Shown piece by piece: positions 53,986-64,000 of a stretch of 64,000 nucleotides of DNA. The position numbers and the translations under genes are program-made. A model generated the notes under the pieces. That model searched no databases. It was not told the DNA's origin and worked only from the letters and a program-made list of their open reading frames with translations. Each line of letters begins with the position of its first letter. Positions within the stretch are counted from its first letter, which is position 1. The stretch is from Polynucleobacter sp. MG-Unter2-18. Lineage in GTDB: Bacteria; Pseudomonadota; Gammaproteobacteria; Burkholderiales; Burkholderiaceae. The stretch lies in the NCBI RefSeq assembly GCF_018687675.1, contig NZ_CP061302.1, positions 694,192 through 758,191 of the forward strand, given 5' to 3'.

Positions 53986-54211
53986 GCATTTTTAGTCAGT
54001 TTCTTCATTATTCTCATATAAATCAATGGCTTAAAAAGGTATCCACTGCTCAAGCCTTATTTGAGTGCCTAGCCCTAGGGTCAGGAATTTAAGGTGAATC
54101 TGCTACAATTCGAGGGCTTTGATTCTTAAAGCTTTTTTGTTTTATTTGATTAATAAATGCACGACACAAATTGGGTGAAAGCTCAGGTGTTCGCAAGTAA
54201 GGAGTATGAAA
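53986..54211 (+). promoter_or_regulatory. rpsO upstream region
   Basis: About 226 bases without a gene. A TACAAT (-10-like, 54104-54109) lies about 100 bases before rpsO and implies an untranslated leader of roughly 95 bases. In many bacteria S15 represses its own mRNA through leader structure; I could not identify the specific fold here. The ribosome site AAGGAG is at 54200-54205. Confidence 0.45.
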
Positions 54212-54481
54212 ATGGCAGTTGCTGATATTAAGACGGCGGAAATCGTCAAAGATAACGCGCGCAGCGCAAACGATACGGGTAGCCCTGAAGTTCAAGTTTC
54301 ATTACTAACAGCCCGCATCAATGAATTAACTCCCCATTTCAAAGCTAACGCTAAAGATCATCACAGCCGTCGTGGTTTGTTGAAGATGGTTTCACGCCGT
54401 CGCCGCCTTTTGGATTACCTTAAGGGCAAGGATTTGGGTCGCTATCGCGCATTGATCGAGAAATTAGGTCTCCGTAAGTAA
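54212..54481 (+). CDS. rpsO: 30S ribosomal protein S15
   Basis: An 89-residue ribosomal protein binding the central domain of 16S rRNA. Family motifs are [55 protein letters not shown] and the ending [12 protein letters not shown]. The start at 54212 gives the exact usual length; the ATG two codons earlier is an alternative. It is followed by a terminator and then pnp, the conserved rpsO-pnp order. Confidence 0.97.
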   Translation: MAVADIKTAEIVKDNARSANDTGSPEVQVSLLTARINELTPHFKANAKDHHSRRGLLKMVSRRRRLLDYLKGKDLGRYRALIEKLGLRK

Positions 54482-54498
54482 TTCTTATCGGTATTGCA

Positions 54499-54560
54499 AT
54501 GCCATCTATCTTAGGGTTGTTTCGTCACCGAATCAGTCTTAAGCAGATGGCATGTTTTTT
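54499..54560 (+). terminator. rpsO terminator
   Basis: ATGCCATCT (54499-54507) pairs with AGATGGCAT (54545-54553), followed by GTTTTTT. The loop is long and partly paired. It would terminate rpsO transcripts and let some read into pnp. Confidence 0.8.
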
Positions 54561-54592
54561 GGGCGCTTCAAGATTATTTGTGTAGGGGATCG

Positions 54593-54704
54593 TGTCATTC
54601 CAATGAGTTTCTGGGTTCAAAACCCCAGTGTCTCCCTGGAATGGCATCCCTTGTAATCTGCAAACGCTCCAGTGTTGTCGTGACACTGCTTTATCCCACG
54701 ACAA
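54593..54704 (+). other. Structured pnp 5' leader: long hairpin and possible pseudoknot
   Basis: A long imperfect hairpin has basal stem 54593-54602 with 54637-54646 and apical stem CTGGG/CCCAG (54611-54615 with 54624-54628). It is followed by CAGTGT/ACACTG (54670-54675 with 54683-54688) whose loop TGTCGTG (54676-54682) is complementary to CACGACA (54697-54703). The last two helices form either alternative hairpins or an H-type pseudoknot. E. coli pnp mRNA carries an RNase III-cut hairpin used for autoregulation; the same role here is inferred. Confidence 0.6.
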
Positions 54705-54752
54705 GCGTGAAATCCATGTGGCTTTTGCGTGAACAATTTGGAGAAGATCAGA

Positions 54753-56918
54753 ATGACTATGTTTAAAAAAGCAGTAAAGACGTTTCAATGGTGTAACCAT
54801 CAAGTAACAATGGAAACAGGCGAGATTGCTCGTCAAGCTGGTGGTGCTGTGATTGTTAATGTGGATGACACAGTAGTAATGGGTACAGTAGTTGCCTCTA
54901 AATCTGCTAAGCCAGGCCAGTCATTTTTCCCATTGACTGTTGATTACCTAGAGAAAACTTACGCAGCAGGAAAAATTCCTGGTGGTTTCTTCCGTCGTGA
55001 AGGTCGTCCATCAGAAGGCGAGACATTGATCTCCCGCTTGATCGATCGTCCATTGCGTCCGCTGTTCCCAGAAGGCTTCTTGAACGAAGTCCAAGTAGTG
55101 GTTCATGTGTTGTCTATCAACCCAGACGTTCCTGCTGATATCCCTGCATTGATCGCTGCTTCTGCAGCTTTAGCTGTTTCAGGTATCCCATTTGCTGGCC
55201 CAGTTGGCGCAGCACGTGTTGGTTACGCTAACGGTCAATATTTGTTAAACCCAACTCGTACAGAGCAAGCTACTAGCGAAATGGATTTGATTGTTGCTGG
55301 TACACAAGCGGCTGTATTGATGGTGGAGTCAGAAGCCAATCAGTTGTCAGAAGAAGTGATGTTGGGTGCAGTTGTATACGGTCATGACCAAATGCAAACT
55401 GCAATTAACGCTATCAATGATTTAGTGCGCGAAGCTGGCAAGCCAGAGTGGGATTGGACTGCTGCTCCTAAAGATGAGCCATTTATCGCTAAGGTCACTG
55501 CATTGGCTGAATCGCCATTGCGTGAGGCTTATCAGATTCGTCAAAAGGGCGCTCGTTCAGACAAGCTCAAAGAAATTACTAAAACAGTTGTAGCTAAGTT
55601 ACAAGAAGAAGGTGATGTTGATGCTGTTGCCGTGAACGACATCTTGTTTGAAATTGAAGCCAAGATTGTGCGTAGCCAAATCTTGAATGGCGAGCCACGT
55701 ATTGATGGTCGTGATACACGTACCGTTCGTCCGATCGAAATTCGTAATGGCGTATTGCCACGTACACACGGTTCTGCATTGTTTACTCGTGGTGAAACAC
55801 AGGCTCTCGTAGTAGCTACTTTAGGCACTGCACGCGATGAGCAGATCATCGATGCGCTCGAAGGTGAGTACCGTGATCGCTTCATGTTCCACTACAACAT
55901 GCCTCCGTTCGCTACTGGCGAAACAGGTCGTGTAGGTAGCCCTAAGCGTCGTGAAATTGGTCACGGTCGTTTAGCTAAACGTGCATTGATTCCAGTATTG
56001 CCAAGCGCAGAAGATTTTGCTTATAGTATTCGTGTAGTTTCAGAAATCACTGAGTCCAATGGCTCTTCATCCATGGCTTCCGTTTGCGGCGGCTGTTTGG
56101 CAATGATGGACGCTGGTGTTCCAGTAAAAGCTCACGTAGCTGGTGTTGCAATGGGCTTGATTTTGGATGGTAACCGTTTTGCTGTGTTGACCGATATCTT
56201 GGGTGATGAAGATCACCTGGGCGATATGGACTTCAAAGTAGCAGGTACTGCTAACGGTATTACTGCTTTGCAAATGGACATTAAAGTTCAAGGTATTACT
56301 AAAGAAATTATGCAAGTTGCATTGGCTCAAGCTAAAGAAGGTCGCTTGCACATTTTGAGCAAGATGCAAGAAGCAATGGGTTCAGTTCGCACTGAATTGT
56401 CTGCACATGCTCCACGTATGGTTTCTTTTAAGATTCATCCAGACAAGATTCGTGAAGTGATCGGTAAGGGCGGCGCAACAATTCAAGCCTTGACTAAAGA
56501 AACAGGTTGTAGCATCGACATTAAAGATGACGGCACGGTAACAATCGCCTCTACTTCTGCTGAAGGCATGGCTGAAGCAAAAGCACGTATCGAAGGCATC
56601 ACTGCTGAAGCTGAAGTAGGTAAGATCTACGAAGGCCCAGTTGTGAAGTTGCTCGAGTTCGGTGCTTTAGTAAATATTCTTCCAGGTAAAGACGGTCTCT
56701 TACATATCTCAGAAATTTCTAATGAGCGCGTAAAAGAAGTTAAGGACTATTTAGCAGAAGGCCAAGTAGTGCGCGTGAAGTTGTTGGCTGCGGATGAGCG
56801 CGGTCGTTTGCGTTTATCTCTTAAGGCTGCGATGGCTGATGAGGGCGGCACGATTGCTCCTTTAGCTGGCGCTACTGAAGCCTCTGATGCAGCCCCTGCA
56901 TCTGGCGAAAACGCTTAA
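54753..56918 (+). CDS. pnp: Polynucleotide phosphorylase
   Basis: A 721-residue phosphorolytic 3'-5' exoribonuclease. It has two RNase PH-like core domains (residues ~10-215 and ~310-550) with [31 protein letters not shown] and [32 protein letters not shown] domain (~555-615, [25 protein letters not shown]) and an S1 domain (~620-690, [34 protein letters not shown]) follow. GGAGAAG precedes the ATG at 54753; the frame opens eight codons earlier. A structured leader lies upstream. Confidence 0.97.
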   Translation: MTMFKKAVKTFQWCNHQVTMETGEIARQAGGAVIVNVDDTVVMGTVVASKSAKPGQSFFPLTVDYLEKTYAAGKIPGGFFRREGRPSEGETLISRLIDRPLRPLFPEGFLNEVQVVVHVLSINPDVPADIPALIAASAALAVSGIPFAGPVGAARVGYANGQYLLNPTRTEQATSEMDLIVAGTQAAVLMVESEANQLSEEVMLGAVVYGHDQMQTAINAINDLVREAGKPEWDWTAAPKDEPFIAKVTALAESPLREAYQIRQKGARSDKLKEITKTVVAKLQEEGDVDAVAVNDILFEIEAKIVRSQILNGEPRIDGRDTRTVRPIEIRNGVLPRTHGSALFTRGETQALVVATLGTARDEQIIDALEGEYRDRFMFHYNMPPFATGETGRVGSPKRREIGHGRLAKRALIPVLPSAEDFAYSIRVVSEITESNGSSSMASVCGGCLAMMDAGVPVKAHVAGVAMGLILDGNRFAVLTDILGDEDHLGDMDFKVAGTANGITALQMDIKVQGITKEIMQVALAQAKEGRLHILSKMQEAMGSVRTELSAHAPRMVSFKIHPDKIREVIGKGGATIQALTKETGCSIDIKDDGTVTIASTSAEGMAEAKARIEGITAEAEVGKIYEGPVVKLLEFGALVNILPGKDGLLHISEISNERVKEVKDYLAEGQVVRVKLLAADERGRLRLSLKAAMADEGGTIAPLAGATEASDAAPASGENA

Positions 56919-56945
56919 GTAATTTAGTTAGCAAGCGGAATTCAT

Positions 56946-57944
56946 ATGCGCGTAATGGAGATCAAAGAATTTGGCGCACCAGAAATGCTGGTGGCGGCCA
57001 CTCGTCCTGACCCAGTGGCTCCGGCCGCTGGAACGGGTGAGATCTTGATTAAGGTAATCGCTGCTGGAATTAATCGTCCAGACGTTTTACAACGTAAAGG
57101 CCATTACCCAGTCCCAGCAGGCGCATCTGATATTCCGGGTCTTGAGGTAGCAGGTGAGATTGTTGGAGGTGACTTAGCTCACGCTGACAATCTGTTTGGC
57201 CTCAAAGTTGGTGATAAGGTTTGTGCGCTGGTACAGGGTGGCGGTTACGCAGAATTGTGTACGGCTCCTATTGCGCAATGCTTGCCTTACCCCAAAGGAT
57301 TTACTGATCAAGAAGCGGCATCTTTACCTGAAACTTTTTACACTGTATGGAGCAATGTCTTCATGCGTGGTGAGTTATCTGAAGGTGAAACTTTGCTAGT
57401 GCAAGGCGGCTCTAGTGGTATTGGTGTCACAGCCATTTTGATTGCAAAAGCTTTAGGTCATAAAGTATTTGTTACTGCTGGTACAGATGAGAAGTGTGCT
57501 GCTTGCGTGGCTTTGGGTGCTGACTTAGCAATCAACTATAAGACGCAAGACTTTGCAGAAGAAGTAAAAAAAGCAACTGACGGCAAAGGTGTCAATGTGA
57601 TACTCGACATGGTTACGGGCGCTTACGTACAAAAAGAAATTGATTGCCTAGCTGACGATGGTCGTATTGTGATTATTGCAATCATGGGTGGCTCAAAAGC
57701 AGAGGTGAATACGGGGCAAATTTTGCGTCGCCGTTTAACTATTACTGGTTCTACTTTGCGCCCACGTCCAGTGTCATTCAAGAAGCAGATTACCCAGCAG
57801 TTGCATGCGCGCATCTGGCCTTTACTAGATGCAGGCAAGTTAAAGCCAGTGATTTATAAAACATTCGCCTTAGACCAAGCGGCTGATGCCCATCGTTTGA
57901 TGGAGTCTTCTGAGCACGTTGGCAAAATTGTTTTGACCGTTTAA
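56946..57944 (+). CDS. NAD(P)H quinone oxidoreductase (PIG3-type zinc-free MDR)
   Basis: A 332-residue medium-chain reductase of the quinone oxidoreductase/TP53I3 (PIG3) group. Family features are MEIKEFGAPEML, VIAAGINRPDVLQRKGHYPVPAGASDIPGLEVAGEI, PETFYTVWSNVF, the cofactor motif LLVQGGSSGIGVTAILIAKALGHKVFVTAGT, and TGSTLRPRPVSFKKQI. The structural-zinc cysteines of alcohol dehydrogenases are absent. It would reduce quinones with NADPH. It follows pnp and precedes tpiA on the same strand. Confidence 0.92.
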   Translation: MRVMEIKEFGAPEMLVAATRPDPVAPAAGTGEILIKVIAAGINRPDVLQRKGHYPVPAGASDIPGLEVAGEIVGGDLAHADNLFGLKVGDKVCALVQGGGYAELCTAPIAQCLPYPKGFTDQEAASLPETFYTVWSNVFMRGELSEGETLLVQGGSSGIGVTAILIAKALGHKVFVTAGTDEKCAACVALGADLAINYKTQDFAEEVKKATDGKGVNVILDMVTGAYVQKEIDCLADDGRIVIIAIMGGSKAEVNTGQILRRRLTITGSTLRPRPVSFKKQITQQLHARIWPLLDAGKLKPVIYKTFALDQAADAHRLMESSEHVGKIVLTV

Positions 57945-57961
57945 GTATTGAGCTAGATTTA

Positions 57962-58720
57962 ATGCGCCCACTCACTGTTATCGGTAATTGGAAAATGAAC
58001 GGCAGTTTTGCTAGTAACGCAGACTGGGTTAAGACTGTTTGTCGTGGCATGGAGCAGGGAATGCCTGCAGGTCGTAAGTATGTAGTGTGTGCTCCAGCAC
58101 CTTATTTGTCACAGTGCGGTGATTTAATTCGTGACTGTTCTTTAGCTTTTTTAAGTTTAGGTGCTCAAGATGCATCAGCTTATTCAGCGGGGGCTTATAC
58201 CGGTGATATTGCAGCCTCTATGCTGAAAGAATTAGATTGTGCCTATGTCATAGTGGGGCATTCGGAGCGCCGCCAGCACCATCAGGAGGCTGATGAGCAG
58301 GTGGCAGAGAAAGCACTTCAGGTATTGGACAATGGCATGATTCCTGTGATCTGTGTCGGTGAGTCTGCGGATGATCGCAATTCTGGTCGCGAAGTTGAGG
58401 TTGTAAGGGGGCAGATTTCAAAGCAAGTTGCCATCTTGCAAGACCGTTTGGCGGATTGTCTCATTGCCTATGAGCCTGTTTGGGCTATTGGCACAGGTAA
58501 GGTGGCCAGCGCTGAAATAGCTCAGGATATGCACAGAGCGATTCGATTACAGTTGGCGGAGTTTAATGAGGATGTAGCTTCCCATGTGGGAATTTTGTAT
58601 GGCGGCAGCGTCAAGCCTGATAATGCCGTTGAACTATTTGCAATGCCGGATATTGATGGTGGATTGATTGGGGGTGCTTCATTGAACCCTCAAGATTTTT
58701 TAGCTATTTGTCAGGCCTAG
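57962..58720 (+). CDS. tpiA: Triosephosphate isomerase
   Basis: A 252-residue glycolytic enzyme. Active-site segments are VIGNWKMNGS (Asn, Lys), CAYVIVGHSERRQ (His), LIAYEPVWAIGTG (Glu) and the phosphate-binding VGILYGGSVKPDNA and GGLIGGASLNPQDF. Length is usual. It starts 18 bases after the quinone oxidoreductase gene and is followed by secG in 22 bases, the conserved tpiA-secG pair. Confidence 0.97.
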   Translation: MRPLTVIGNWKMNGSFASNADWVKTVCRGMEQGMPAGRKYVVCAPAPYLSQCGDLIRDCSLAFLSLGAQDASAYSAGAYTGDIAASMLKELDCAYVIVGHSERRQHHQEADEQVAEKALQVLDNGMIPVICVGESADDRNSGREVEVVRGQISKQVAILQDRLADCLIAYEPVWAIGTGKVASAEIAQDMHRAIRLQLAEFNEDVASHVGILYGGSVKPDNAVELFAMPDIDGGLIGGASLNPQDFLAICQA

Positions 58721-58742
58721 ATTTTTTATTTGGAGATAAGCC

Positions 58743-59090
58743 ATGGAATGGTTTAAGACTTTATTAATCGTATTACAAGTTATTTCAGCTTTGGCTGTGA
58801 TCTTGCTGGTCTTGCTTCAGCAGGGCAAGGGTGCCGATATGGGAGCTGCTTTTGGTTCTGGATCTTCCGGCAGCCTTTTTGGCGCCAGTGGATCGGCCAA
58901 CTTCCTCTCCCACACAACTGCTATCTTTGCTGCAATCTTTTTTGTTTGCACTTTAGGCATTACTTGGATCGGGAATAAAAAGGAAGTCAGTCCCGGAATT
59001 TTGTCTGGAACCGTGGCTCCCGTTGCGACTCCTGCTGTCGAGCCAGTAGCTCCAGTTCAAGATCCGACCAAGCCAGCAGTTCCAAAGTAA
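58743..59090 (+). CDS. secG: Preprotein translocase subunit SecG
   Basis: A 115-residue inner-membrane SecYEG component with two membrane helices: FKTLLIVLQVISALAVILLVLLQQGKGADMGAAFGSG is the first plus the conserved cytoplasmic loop (GSSGSLFGASGSANFLSH), and TTAIFAAIFFVCTLGITWIG is the second. The C-terminal tail is Pro/Val/Ala-rich, as common in betaproteobacterial SecG. It is followed by the tRNA-Leu gene. Confidence 0.95.
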   Translation: MEWFKTLLIVLQVISALAVILLVLLQQGKGADMGAAFGSGSSGSLFGASGSANFLSHTTAIFAAIFFVCTLGITWIGNKKEVSPGILSGTVAPVATPAVEPVAPVQDPTKPAVPK

Positions 59091-59175
59091 AAAATAGGGT
59101 TTTAAGTAGTTTCTAGCGCTATTTTTGCGGTAAATGAGTGGTGCAATGCAGTAGAATTGACAAGTTTTACAAGAT

Positions 59176-59260
59176 GCCGACGTGGTGAAATTGGTAGACA
59201 CGCTATCTTGAGGGGGTAGTGGCTTAGGCTGTGCGAGTTCGAGTCTCGCCGTCGGCACCA
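59176..59260 (+). tRNA. tRNA-Leu (GAG)
   Basis: Eighty-five bases with encoded CCA. Acceptor stem GCCGACG/CGTCGGC. Anticodon stem CTATC/GGTAG (one G-U) with loop TTGAGGG gives anticodon GAG, which reads CTC and CTT. Long variable arm of a class II leucine tRNA (TGGCTTAGGCTGTG). T loop GTTCGAGTC. The conserved secG-tRNA-Leu-nuoA order is preserved. A weak TAGGG/CCCTA hairpin at 59275-59291 follows. Confidence 0.96.
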
Positions 59261-59369
59261 AATTGTAAAAATTGTAGGGTTTTATGCCCTAAATCAAGGT
59301 TTTTTGTAGTGGAGTAATTGATAATTTGGAACTTCATAGGATTTACCAGACGAACGACTCAGGGCCATT

Positions 59370-59729
59370 TTGAATCTCGCTAATTACTTTCCCGTTCTGC
59401 TTTTTATCCTCGTAGGTATTGGGGTTGGTTTAGTACCCATGTTCCTCGGAAAAATTTTGGCTCCTTCGAAGCCAGATGCTGAAAAACTGTCGCCTTACGA
59501 GTGCGGTTTTGAGGCCTTCGAAGATGCGCGTATGAAATTCGACGTACGCTATTACCTTATCGCCATCCTATTTATTTTATTTGACTTAGAAACTGCATTC
59601 CTGTTCCCATGGGGTGTGGCTCTGCGTGATATTGGTTGGTTTGGTTATGCCTCTATGGTGATTTTCCTATTGGAATTTATTGTGGGCTTTGTATATATCT
59701 GGAAAAAGGGCGCTCTCGACTGGGAGTGA
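59370..59729 (+). CDS. nuoA: NADH-quinone oxidoreductase subunit A
   Basis: A 119-residue complex I membrane subunit with three helices ([44 protein letters not shown] and [21 protein letters not shown]). Conserved segments are [34 protein letters not shown]. It starts with TTG. First gene of the nuo operon. Confidence 0.95.
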
Positions 59730-59734
59730 TCGAT

Positions 59735-60217
59735 ATGGCATTAGAAGGCGTTCTCAAAGAAGGATTTGTTACCACTACTGCGGACCAGTTAATTAACTGG
59801 ACTCGTAATGGTTCTTTATGGCCAATGACATTCGGCCTCGCTTGCTGCGCTGTAGAAATGATGCATGCAGGCGCATCCCGTTATGACTTGGATCGTTTTG
59901 GCGTGGTATTCCGCCCATCTCCTCGCCAGTCAGATTTGATGATTGTGGCCGGCACCTTGTGCAACAAGATGGCACCGGCCCTTCGCAAGGTCTACGATCA
60001 AATGCCTGAGCCACGCTGGGTGATCTCGATGGGCTCTTGTGCCAATGGTGGTGGTTACTACCATAACTCGTATTCAGTAGTTCGCGGCTGTGACCGCATC
60101 GTGCCAGTCGATATTTATGTTCCTGGTTGCCCTCCTACTGCAGAAGCTTTGATCTACGGAATTATTCAGTTGCAATCTAAGATCGCTCGAACCAGCACGA
60201 TTGCGCGGAAGGCTTAA
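59735..60217 (+). CDS. nuoB: NADH-quinone oxidoreductase subunit B
   Basis: A 160-residue subunit holding the terminal [4Fe-4S] cluster N2 of complex I. Conserved cysteines are in [37 protein letters not shown] and [14 protein letters not shown]. The ATG at 59735, five bases after the nuoA stop, gives the usual length; the longer upstream frame runs out of frame through nuoA. Confidence 0.96.
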
Positions 60218-60220
60218 ACC

Positions 60221-60820
60221 ATGTCAGATCGTTTAGTTCAACTTGTTGCTAATTTAGAAAAAGTTCTAGGGAAGCGCGCTCAGTCAATTGAAGTTGCTTT
60301 GGGTGAAGTAACTGTAGTTGTTAATGCAGAAACTTACTATGAATCCGCTGTGTTGTTGCGTGATGAGCCTTCATTGGCCTTTGAGCAATTAATCGATTTA
60401 TGCGGCGTGGATTACCAAGACTACCGGGACGGGCAGTGGGGTGGTCAGCGTTTTGGCGTAGTGACACATCTTTTGTCTGTGGCTCATAACTGGCGTTTGC
60501 GCGTGCGCGTATTTGCAGCAGAAGATGCTTACCCAGTAGTTGCTTCTCTAACACCGGTATGGGCCTCAGCAAATTGGTTTGAGCGTGAGGCATTTGACCT
60601 TTACGGTATCTTGTTTGATGGTCACGAAGACTTGCGTCGCATTTTGACTGACTACGGTTTCATCGGTCACCCATTTAGAAAAGATTTCCCAATCTCAGGT
60701 AACGTAGAAATGCGTTATGACCCAGAGTTAAAGCGTGTGGTGTATCAGCCCGTTACGATCGAAGCGCGTGAAATCACTCCACGTATCGTGCGCGAAGAGC
60801 AGTACGGAGGCTCGGTTTAA
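60221..60820 (+). CDS. nuoC: NADH-quinone oxidoreductase subunit C
   Basis: A 199-residue hydrophilic subunit of the peripheral arm. Family motifs are [80 protein letters not shown]. It is separate from NuoD, unlike the E. coli fusion. Three bases separate it from each neighbour. Confidence 0.96.
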   Translation: MSDRLVQLVANLEKVLGKRAQSIEVALGEVTVVVNAETYYESAVLLRDEPSLAFEQLIDLCGVDYQDYRDGQWGGQRFGVVTHLLSVAHNWRLRVRVFAAEDAYPVVASLTPVWASANWFEREAFDLYGILFDGHEDLRRILTDYGFIGHPFRKDFPISGNVEMRYDPELKRVVYQPVTIEAREITPRIVREEQYGGSV

Positions 60821-60823
60821 GTC

Positions 60824-62077
60824 ATGGCACAAATTAAGAACTACACCCTCAACTTTGGTCCTCAGCATCCTGCTGCGCACGGCGTCCTTCGTCTCGTGTT
60901 AGAGCTCGATGGAGAGGTGATCCAGCGTGCTGATCCGCATATTGGTTTATTGCATCGCGCTACAGAAAAATTAGCAGAGACACGTACTTGGATTCAGAAC
61001 GTTCCATACATGGATCGTCTGGACTATGTATCCATGATGGCAAACGAGCATGCCTACGTGATGGCGATTGAGAAGTTGCTTCAAGTGGACGTGCCTTTGC
61101 GTGCTCAGTACATCCGGGTGATGTATGACGAGTTAACCCGTTTGCTAAATCACCTCTTGTGGATCGGCTGTCACGGTTTAGACGTTGGTGCTATGGCCGT
61201 ATTTTTGTATGCCTTCCGTGATCGTGAAGATATTTTCGACATGTACGAAGCTGTATCCGGTGCGCGTATGCATGCTGCCTACTACCGACCAGGTGGTGTC
61301 TATCGCGATCTGCCAACACAGATGGCGCAGTACTCTAAGTCTAAGATTCGTAGTACCTCTGCCATTAAGCGCTTGAATGAAAACCGCAGCGGTACATTGC
61401 TTGATTTCATTGAGCAATTCTCCAATGGCTTTGACGCTAACGTAGATGAATATTGCAATCTTTTAACCGATAACCGTATTTGGAAGCAACGCTTGGTGGG
61501 TATTGGTGTCGTGACTCCTGAGCGTGCTTTGCAACTCGGCTTCACTGGCCCTATGTTGCGTGGTTCTGGTATTGAATGGGATTTACGTAAGAAGCAGCCG
61601 TACGAAACTTACGACAAACTTGACTTTGATATTCCTGTTGGCGTTAATGGCGACTCTTATGACCGCTATTTAGTTCGTATGGAAGAGATGCGTCAATCGA
61701 ACCGCATCATTAAACAGTGCGTAGCTTGGCTCAAAGCAAACGATGGTCCTGTCATGAGTGACAACCATAAGGTATCTCCGCCAAAGCGTGTGGATATGAA
61801 AACCAATATGGAAGAGTTGATTCACCATTTCAAACTCTTCACTGAAGGTATGCACGTTCCTGATGGTGAGGCTTATTCTGCAGTTGAGCATCCAAAGGGT
61901 GAGTTCGGAATTTACTTCATTTCTGATGGTGCAAATAAGCCATATCGTATGAAGATTCGTGCGCCAGGTTTTGTACATCTTTCTGCAATGGATGAGATGT
62001 CACGTGGCCACATGTTAGCTGATGCTGTAACAATTATTGGAACCCAAGATATCGTGTTCGGGGAGATTGACCGCTAA
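60824..62077 (+). CDS. nuoD: NADH-quinone oxidoreductase subunit D
   Basis: A 417-residue subunit forming the quinone pocket with NuoB. Motifs are [24 protein letters not shown] (quinone-binding His), [53 protein letters not shown], and the C-terminal [26 protein letters not shown]. Usual length for the unfused form. Confidence 0.97.
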   Translation: MAQIKNYTLNFGPQHPAAHGVLRLVLELDGEVIQRADPHIGLLHRATEKLAETRTWIQNVPYMDRLDYVSMMANEHAYVMAIEKLLQVDVPLRAQYIRVMYDELTRLLNHLLWIGCHGLDVGAMAVFLYAFRDREDIFDMYEAVSGARMHAAYYRPGGVYRDLPTQMAQYSKSKIRSTSAIKRLNENRSGTLLDFIEQFSNGFDANVDEYCNLLTDNRIWKQRLVGIGVVTPERALQLGFTGPMLRGSGIEWDLRKKQPYETYDKLDFDIPVGVNGDSYDRYLVRMEEMRQSNRIIKQCVAWLKANDGPVMSDNHKVSPPKRVDMKTNMEELIHHFKLFTEGMHVPDGEAYSAVEHPKGEFGIYFISDGANKPYRMKIRAPGFVHLSAMDEMSRGHMLADAVTIIGTQDIVFGEIDR

Positions 62078-62100
62078 TACAGCGCGCCAAGGATGAATTC

Positions 62101-62607
62101 ATGACAACAACTCTTCAACTATCTGATAAAACGCTGGCAGATATCGCACGTAACGTTGCGAAGTACCCTCCAGAACAAAAGCAATCTGCTGTGATGGCAT
62201 CTCTAATTGCCGCGCAAACCGAAGTGGGTTGGGTTTCACCTGAGGTGATTGAAACAGTTGCCCAAATTTTAGAAATGCCAACCATTGCAGTAGATGAAGT
62301 AGCCACTTTCTACAACATGTATGACACCAAAAAAATTGGTAAGTACAAGTTGGTGATTTGTACAAATCTACCTTGCCAACTGATGCATAGCGAGACTGCA
62401 GCAAGCTATTTAAAAGAAACGCTCGGCATTGGTTACAACGAGACAACGCCTTGTGGGACCTTCACCTTGAAAGAGGGTGAGTGTATGGGTGCTTGCGGTG
62501 ATTCTCCAGTGTTATTGGTGAACAATAAGCGCATGTGTAGCTTTATGAGTAAAGAAAAAATTGATGCGCTATTAAGCGAACTCCGTGCAGAAGGGAAGTC
62601 AGCATGA
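62101..62607 (+). CDS. nuoE: NADH-quinone oxidoreductase subunit E
   Basis: A 168-residue [2Fe-2S] thioredoxin-fold subunit. The cluster cysteines are in [15 protein letters not shown] and [22 protein letters not shown]. It is the separate counterpart of the N-terminal domain of the fused protein at 5063-6865. Its stop overlaps nuoF by four bases. Confidence 0.96.
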   Translation: MTTTLQLSDKTLADIARNVAKYPPEQKQSAVMASLIAAQTEVGWVSPEVIETVAQILEMPTIAVDEVATFYNMYDTKKIGKYKLVICTNLPCQLMHSETAASYLKETLGIGYNETTPCGTFTLKEGECMGACGDSPVLLVNNKRMCSFMSKEKIDALLSELRAEGKSA

Positions 62608-63902
62608 CCAGCTTGCACGATAGACACATTAAGCCTTTGATCCTGGCAGGATTGAATGGTGAGAACTGGCGTTTAAAAGATTACGAAAGCCGCGGCGGTT
62701 ATCAGCAGCTGCGTCGCATCATCAATGACAAGATTGCACCAGATGCCATCATTGCTGAATTAAAAGCATCTTCATTGCGTGGTCGTGGGGGCGCAGGCTT
62801 TCCAACTGGATTGAAGTGGAGCTTTATGCCCCGCCAATTTCCCGGCCAAAAGTATTTAGTTTGCAATAGTGACGAAGGTGAGCCGGGTACATTTAAAGAC
62901 CGCGACATCATGCGTTACAACCCGCATGCGTTGATTGAGGGCATGATTATTGGTGCCTACACTATGGGTATCTCTGTAGGCTACAACTATATCCACGGTG
63001 AAATTTGGGAAGTCTATTCTCGCTTTGAAGAGGCGCTTGAAGAAGCCCGTGCTGCCGGATATCTAGGTGACAAAATCATGGGAAGTGATTTCAACTTCCA
63101 GCTACATGCTTCTCCGGGTTGGGGTGCTTATATCTGCGGTGAAGAAACTGCACTTTTGGAGTCACTTGAAGGCAAGAAGGGTCAGCCACGCTTTAAGCCA
63201 CCTTTCCCTGCCAGTTTTGGTTTGTATGGCAAGCCAACTACGATCAATAACACTGAAACATTTGCTGCTGTGCCATTCATCATGGCAATCGGTGGCCCAG
63301 CGTATTTAGAGTTGGGCAAGCCGAATAATGGTGGTACGAAGATTTTCTCTATCTCTGGTGACGTGACTTATCCAGGTAACTATGAAATTCCATTGGGAAC
63401 TCCATTCGCTGATTTGCTCAAGCTTGCTGGTGGCATGCGTGATGGCATTCCACTGAAGGCTGTGATTCCCGGAGGATCATCTGCCCCAGTAATCCCCGGT
63501 GCGGAGATGATGACGCTCACGATGGATTACGACAGCATTGCAAAAGCGGGTTCCATGTTGGGATCTGGCGCAGTCATTGTCATGAATGAAACACGCTGTA
63601 TGGTTCGCGCCTTAGAACGCCTTTCCTATTTCTATCATGAAGAATCTTGTGGTCAGTGCACCCCATGTCGTGAAGGTACTGGTTGGTTATGGCGCATCGT
63701 CAGTCGTATTGAGCACGGCGAGGGTCGTCCAGAAGACTTGGATTTATTGAATGATGTAGCAGCCAATATTCAAGGCCGTACGATTTGCGCCTTGGGTGAC
63801 GCAGCTGCCATGCCAGTTCGGGGCATGTTGAAGCATTACATGGATGAGTTTGTGTATCACGTAGAACATAAGCGCTGCTTAGATTCTGTTAAACCTTTAT
63901 AA
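62604..63902 (+). CDS. nuoF: NADH-quinone oxidoreductase subunit F
   Basis: A 432-residue NADH- and FMN-binding subunit with cluster N3. Motifs are [21 protein letters not shown] (NADH), [16 protein letters not shown] (FMN), [20 protein letters not shown], and [15 protein letters not shown] with the fourth cysteine in [11 protein letters not shown]. It is clearly related to, but distinct from, the C-terminal domain of the fused formate dehydrogenase subunit. Confidence 0.97.
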   Translation: MTSLHDRHIKPLILAGLNGENWRLKDYESRGGYQQLRRIINDKIAPDAIIAELKASSLRGRGGAGFPTGLKWSFMPRQFPGQKYLVCNSDEGEPGTFKDRDIMRYNPHALIEGMIIGAYTMGISVGYNYIHGEIWEVYSRFEEALEEARAAGYLGDKIMGSDFNFQLHASPGWGAYICGEETALLESLEGKKGQPRFKPPFPASFGLYGKPTTINNTETFAAVPFIMAIGGPAYLELGKPNNGGTKIFSISGDVTYPGNYEIPLGTPFADLLKLAGGMRDGIPLKAVIPGGSSAPVIPGAEMMTLTMDYDSIAKAGSMLGSGAVIVMNETRCMVRALERLSYFYHEESCGQCTPCREGTGWLWRIVSRIEHGEGRPEDLDLLNDVAANIQGRTICALGDAAAMPVRGMLKHYMDEFVYHVEHKRCLDSVKPL

Positions 63903-63933
63903 GACATTGAGCACGGGACATCTTAAAGTGAGC

Positions 63934-64000
63934 ATGGTTGAAATCGAATTAGATGGTAAGTTAGTAGAGGTTCCGCAAGGTTCGATGGTGATGCACGCCG
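63934..64000 (+). CDS. nuoG: NADH-quinone oxidoreductase subunit G (start only)
   Basis: Only the first ~22 codons are in the window (MVEIELDGKLVEVPQGSMVM followed by HA), the start of the N-terminal [2Fe-2S] ferredoxin domain of NuoG. Position in the operon after nuoF supports the call. The ATG at 63934 follows AAGTGAG; a GTG two codons earlier (63928) is an alternative. Confidence 0.85.
   Translation, partial: MVEIELDGKLVEVPQGSMVMHA

Noticed and set aside
59636..59734. 33-residue N-terminal extension of NuoB
   Set aside because: Out-of-frame nuoA sequence; the family begins at the ATG at 59735.

Overview
The window reads as a chromosome segment of a moderate-GC betaproteobacterium of the Burkholderiaceae, most like the freshwater genus Polynucleobacter. 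This is inferred, not searched. The grounds are the gene orders gmk-rpoZ-spoT, ilvI-ilvH-ilvC-psd-pssA-leuA and rpsO-pnp-quinone oxidoreductase-tpiA-secG-tRNA-Leu-nuoA to nuoG, the PHA phasin, Bug-type binding proteins and the DUF3106/DUF3619 families.

Region by region: (1) 1-3.4 kb is the right end of an integrated element. A P4-type tyrosine integrase, an unknown coiled-coil protein, an AlpA-like excisionase and a RecA-fold replication ATPase all read leftward. The element ends at a 12-bp copy of a tRNA-Ser 3' end followed by a terminator. (2) 3.4-9.8 kb holds a phasin gene with three evenly phased operator-like repeats, a YciI protein, a small lipoprotein and a two-gene NAD-linked formate dehydrogenase whose gamma and beta subunits are fused. 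(3) 9.8-17.8 kb holds NAD biosynthesis (nadB facing nadA-nadC) with one toxin-antitoxin module on each side of nadB, then phosphomannomutase/phosphoglucomutase and pgi. (4) 17.9-28.5 kb is more accessory: a hydroxyglutarate-oxidase-like flavoprotein, tRNA-Ser(UGA), a duplicated-domain exported protein, an SHP/diheme cytochrome c/cytochrome b561 cluster with a sensor kinase, an alkyl sulfatase, a CoA-transferase, a Bug protein and an enoyl-CoA hydratase. (5) 28.5-36 kb is housekeeping: hemW, rdgB, rph, yicC, gmk, rpoZ, spoT, greB and tRNA-Arg(ACG). (6) 36-45.1 kb holds an MCE lipid-transport operon, an SDR, an FtsX-like permease and an ECF sigma/DUF3619/DUF3106/RDD operon. (7) 45.3-52 kb is branched-chain amino-acid and phospholipid synthesis. 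(8) 52-64 kb holds a SYLF protein, a patatin lipoprotein, rpsO-pnp, tpiA, secG, tRNA-Leu(GAG) and the start of the complex I operon.

The most interesting signal is not a conventional gene. Between pssA and leuA (50247-50430) there is a 28-codon leucine-rich leader peptide, an alternative RNA pairing and a rho-independent terminator, laid out as a ribosome-mediated leucine attenuator for leuA. Other points of interest are the phasin operator array, a possible pseudoknot in the pnp leader, the element boundary, a candidate anti-sigma factor in DUF3619, and paired direct repeats over the brnTA promoter.
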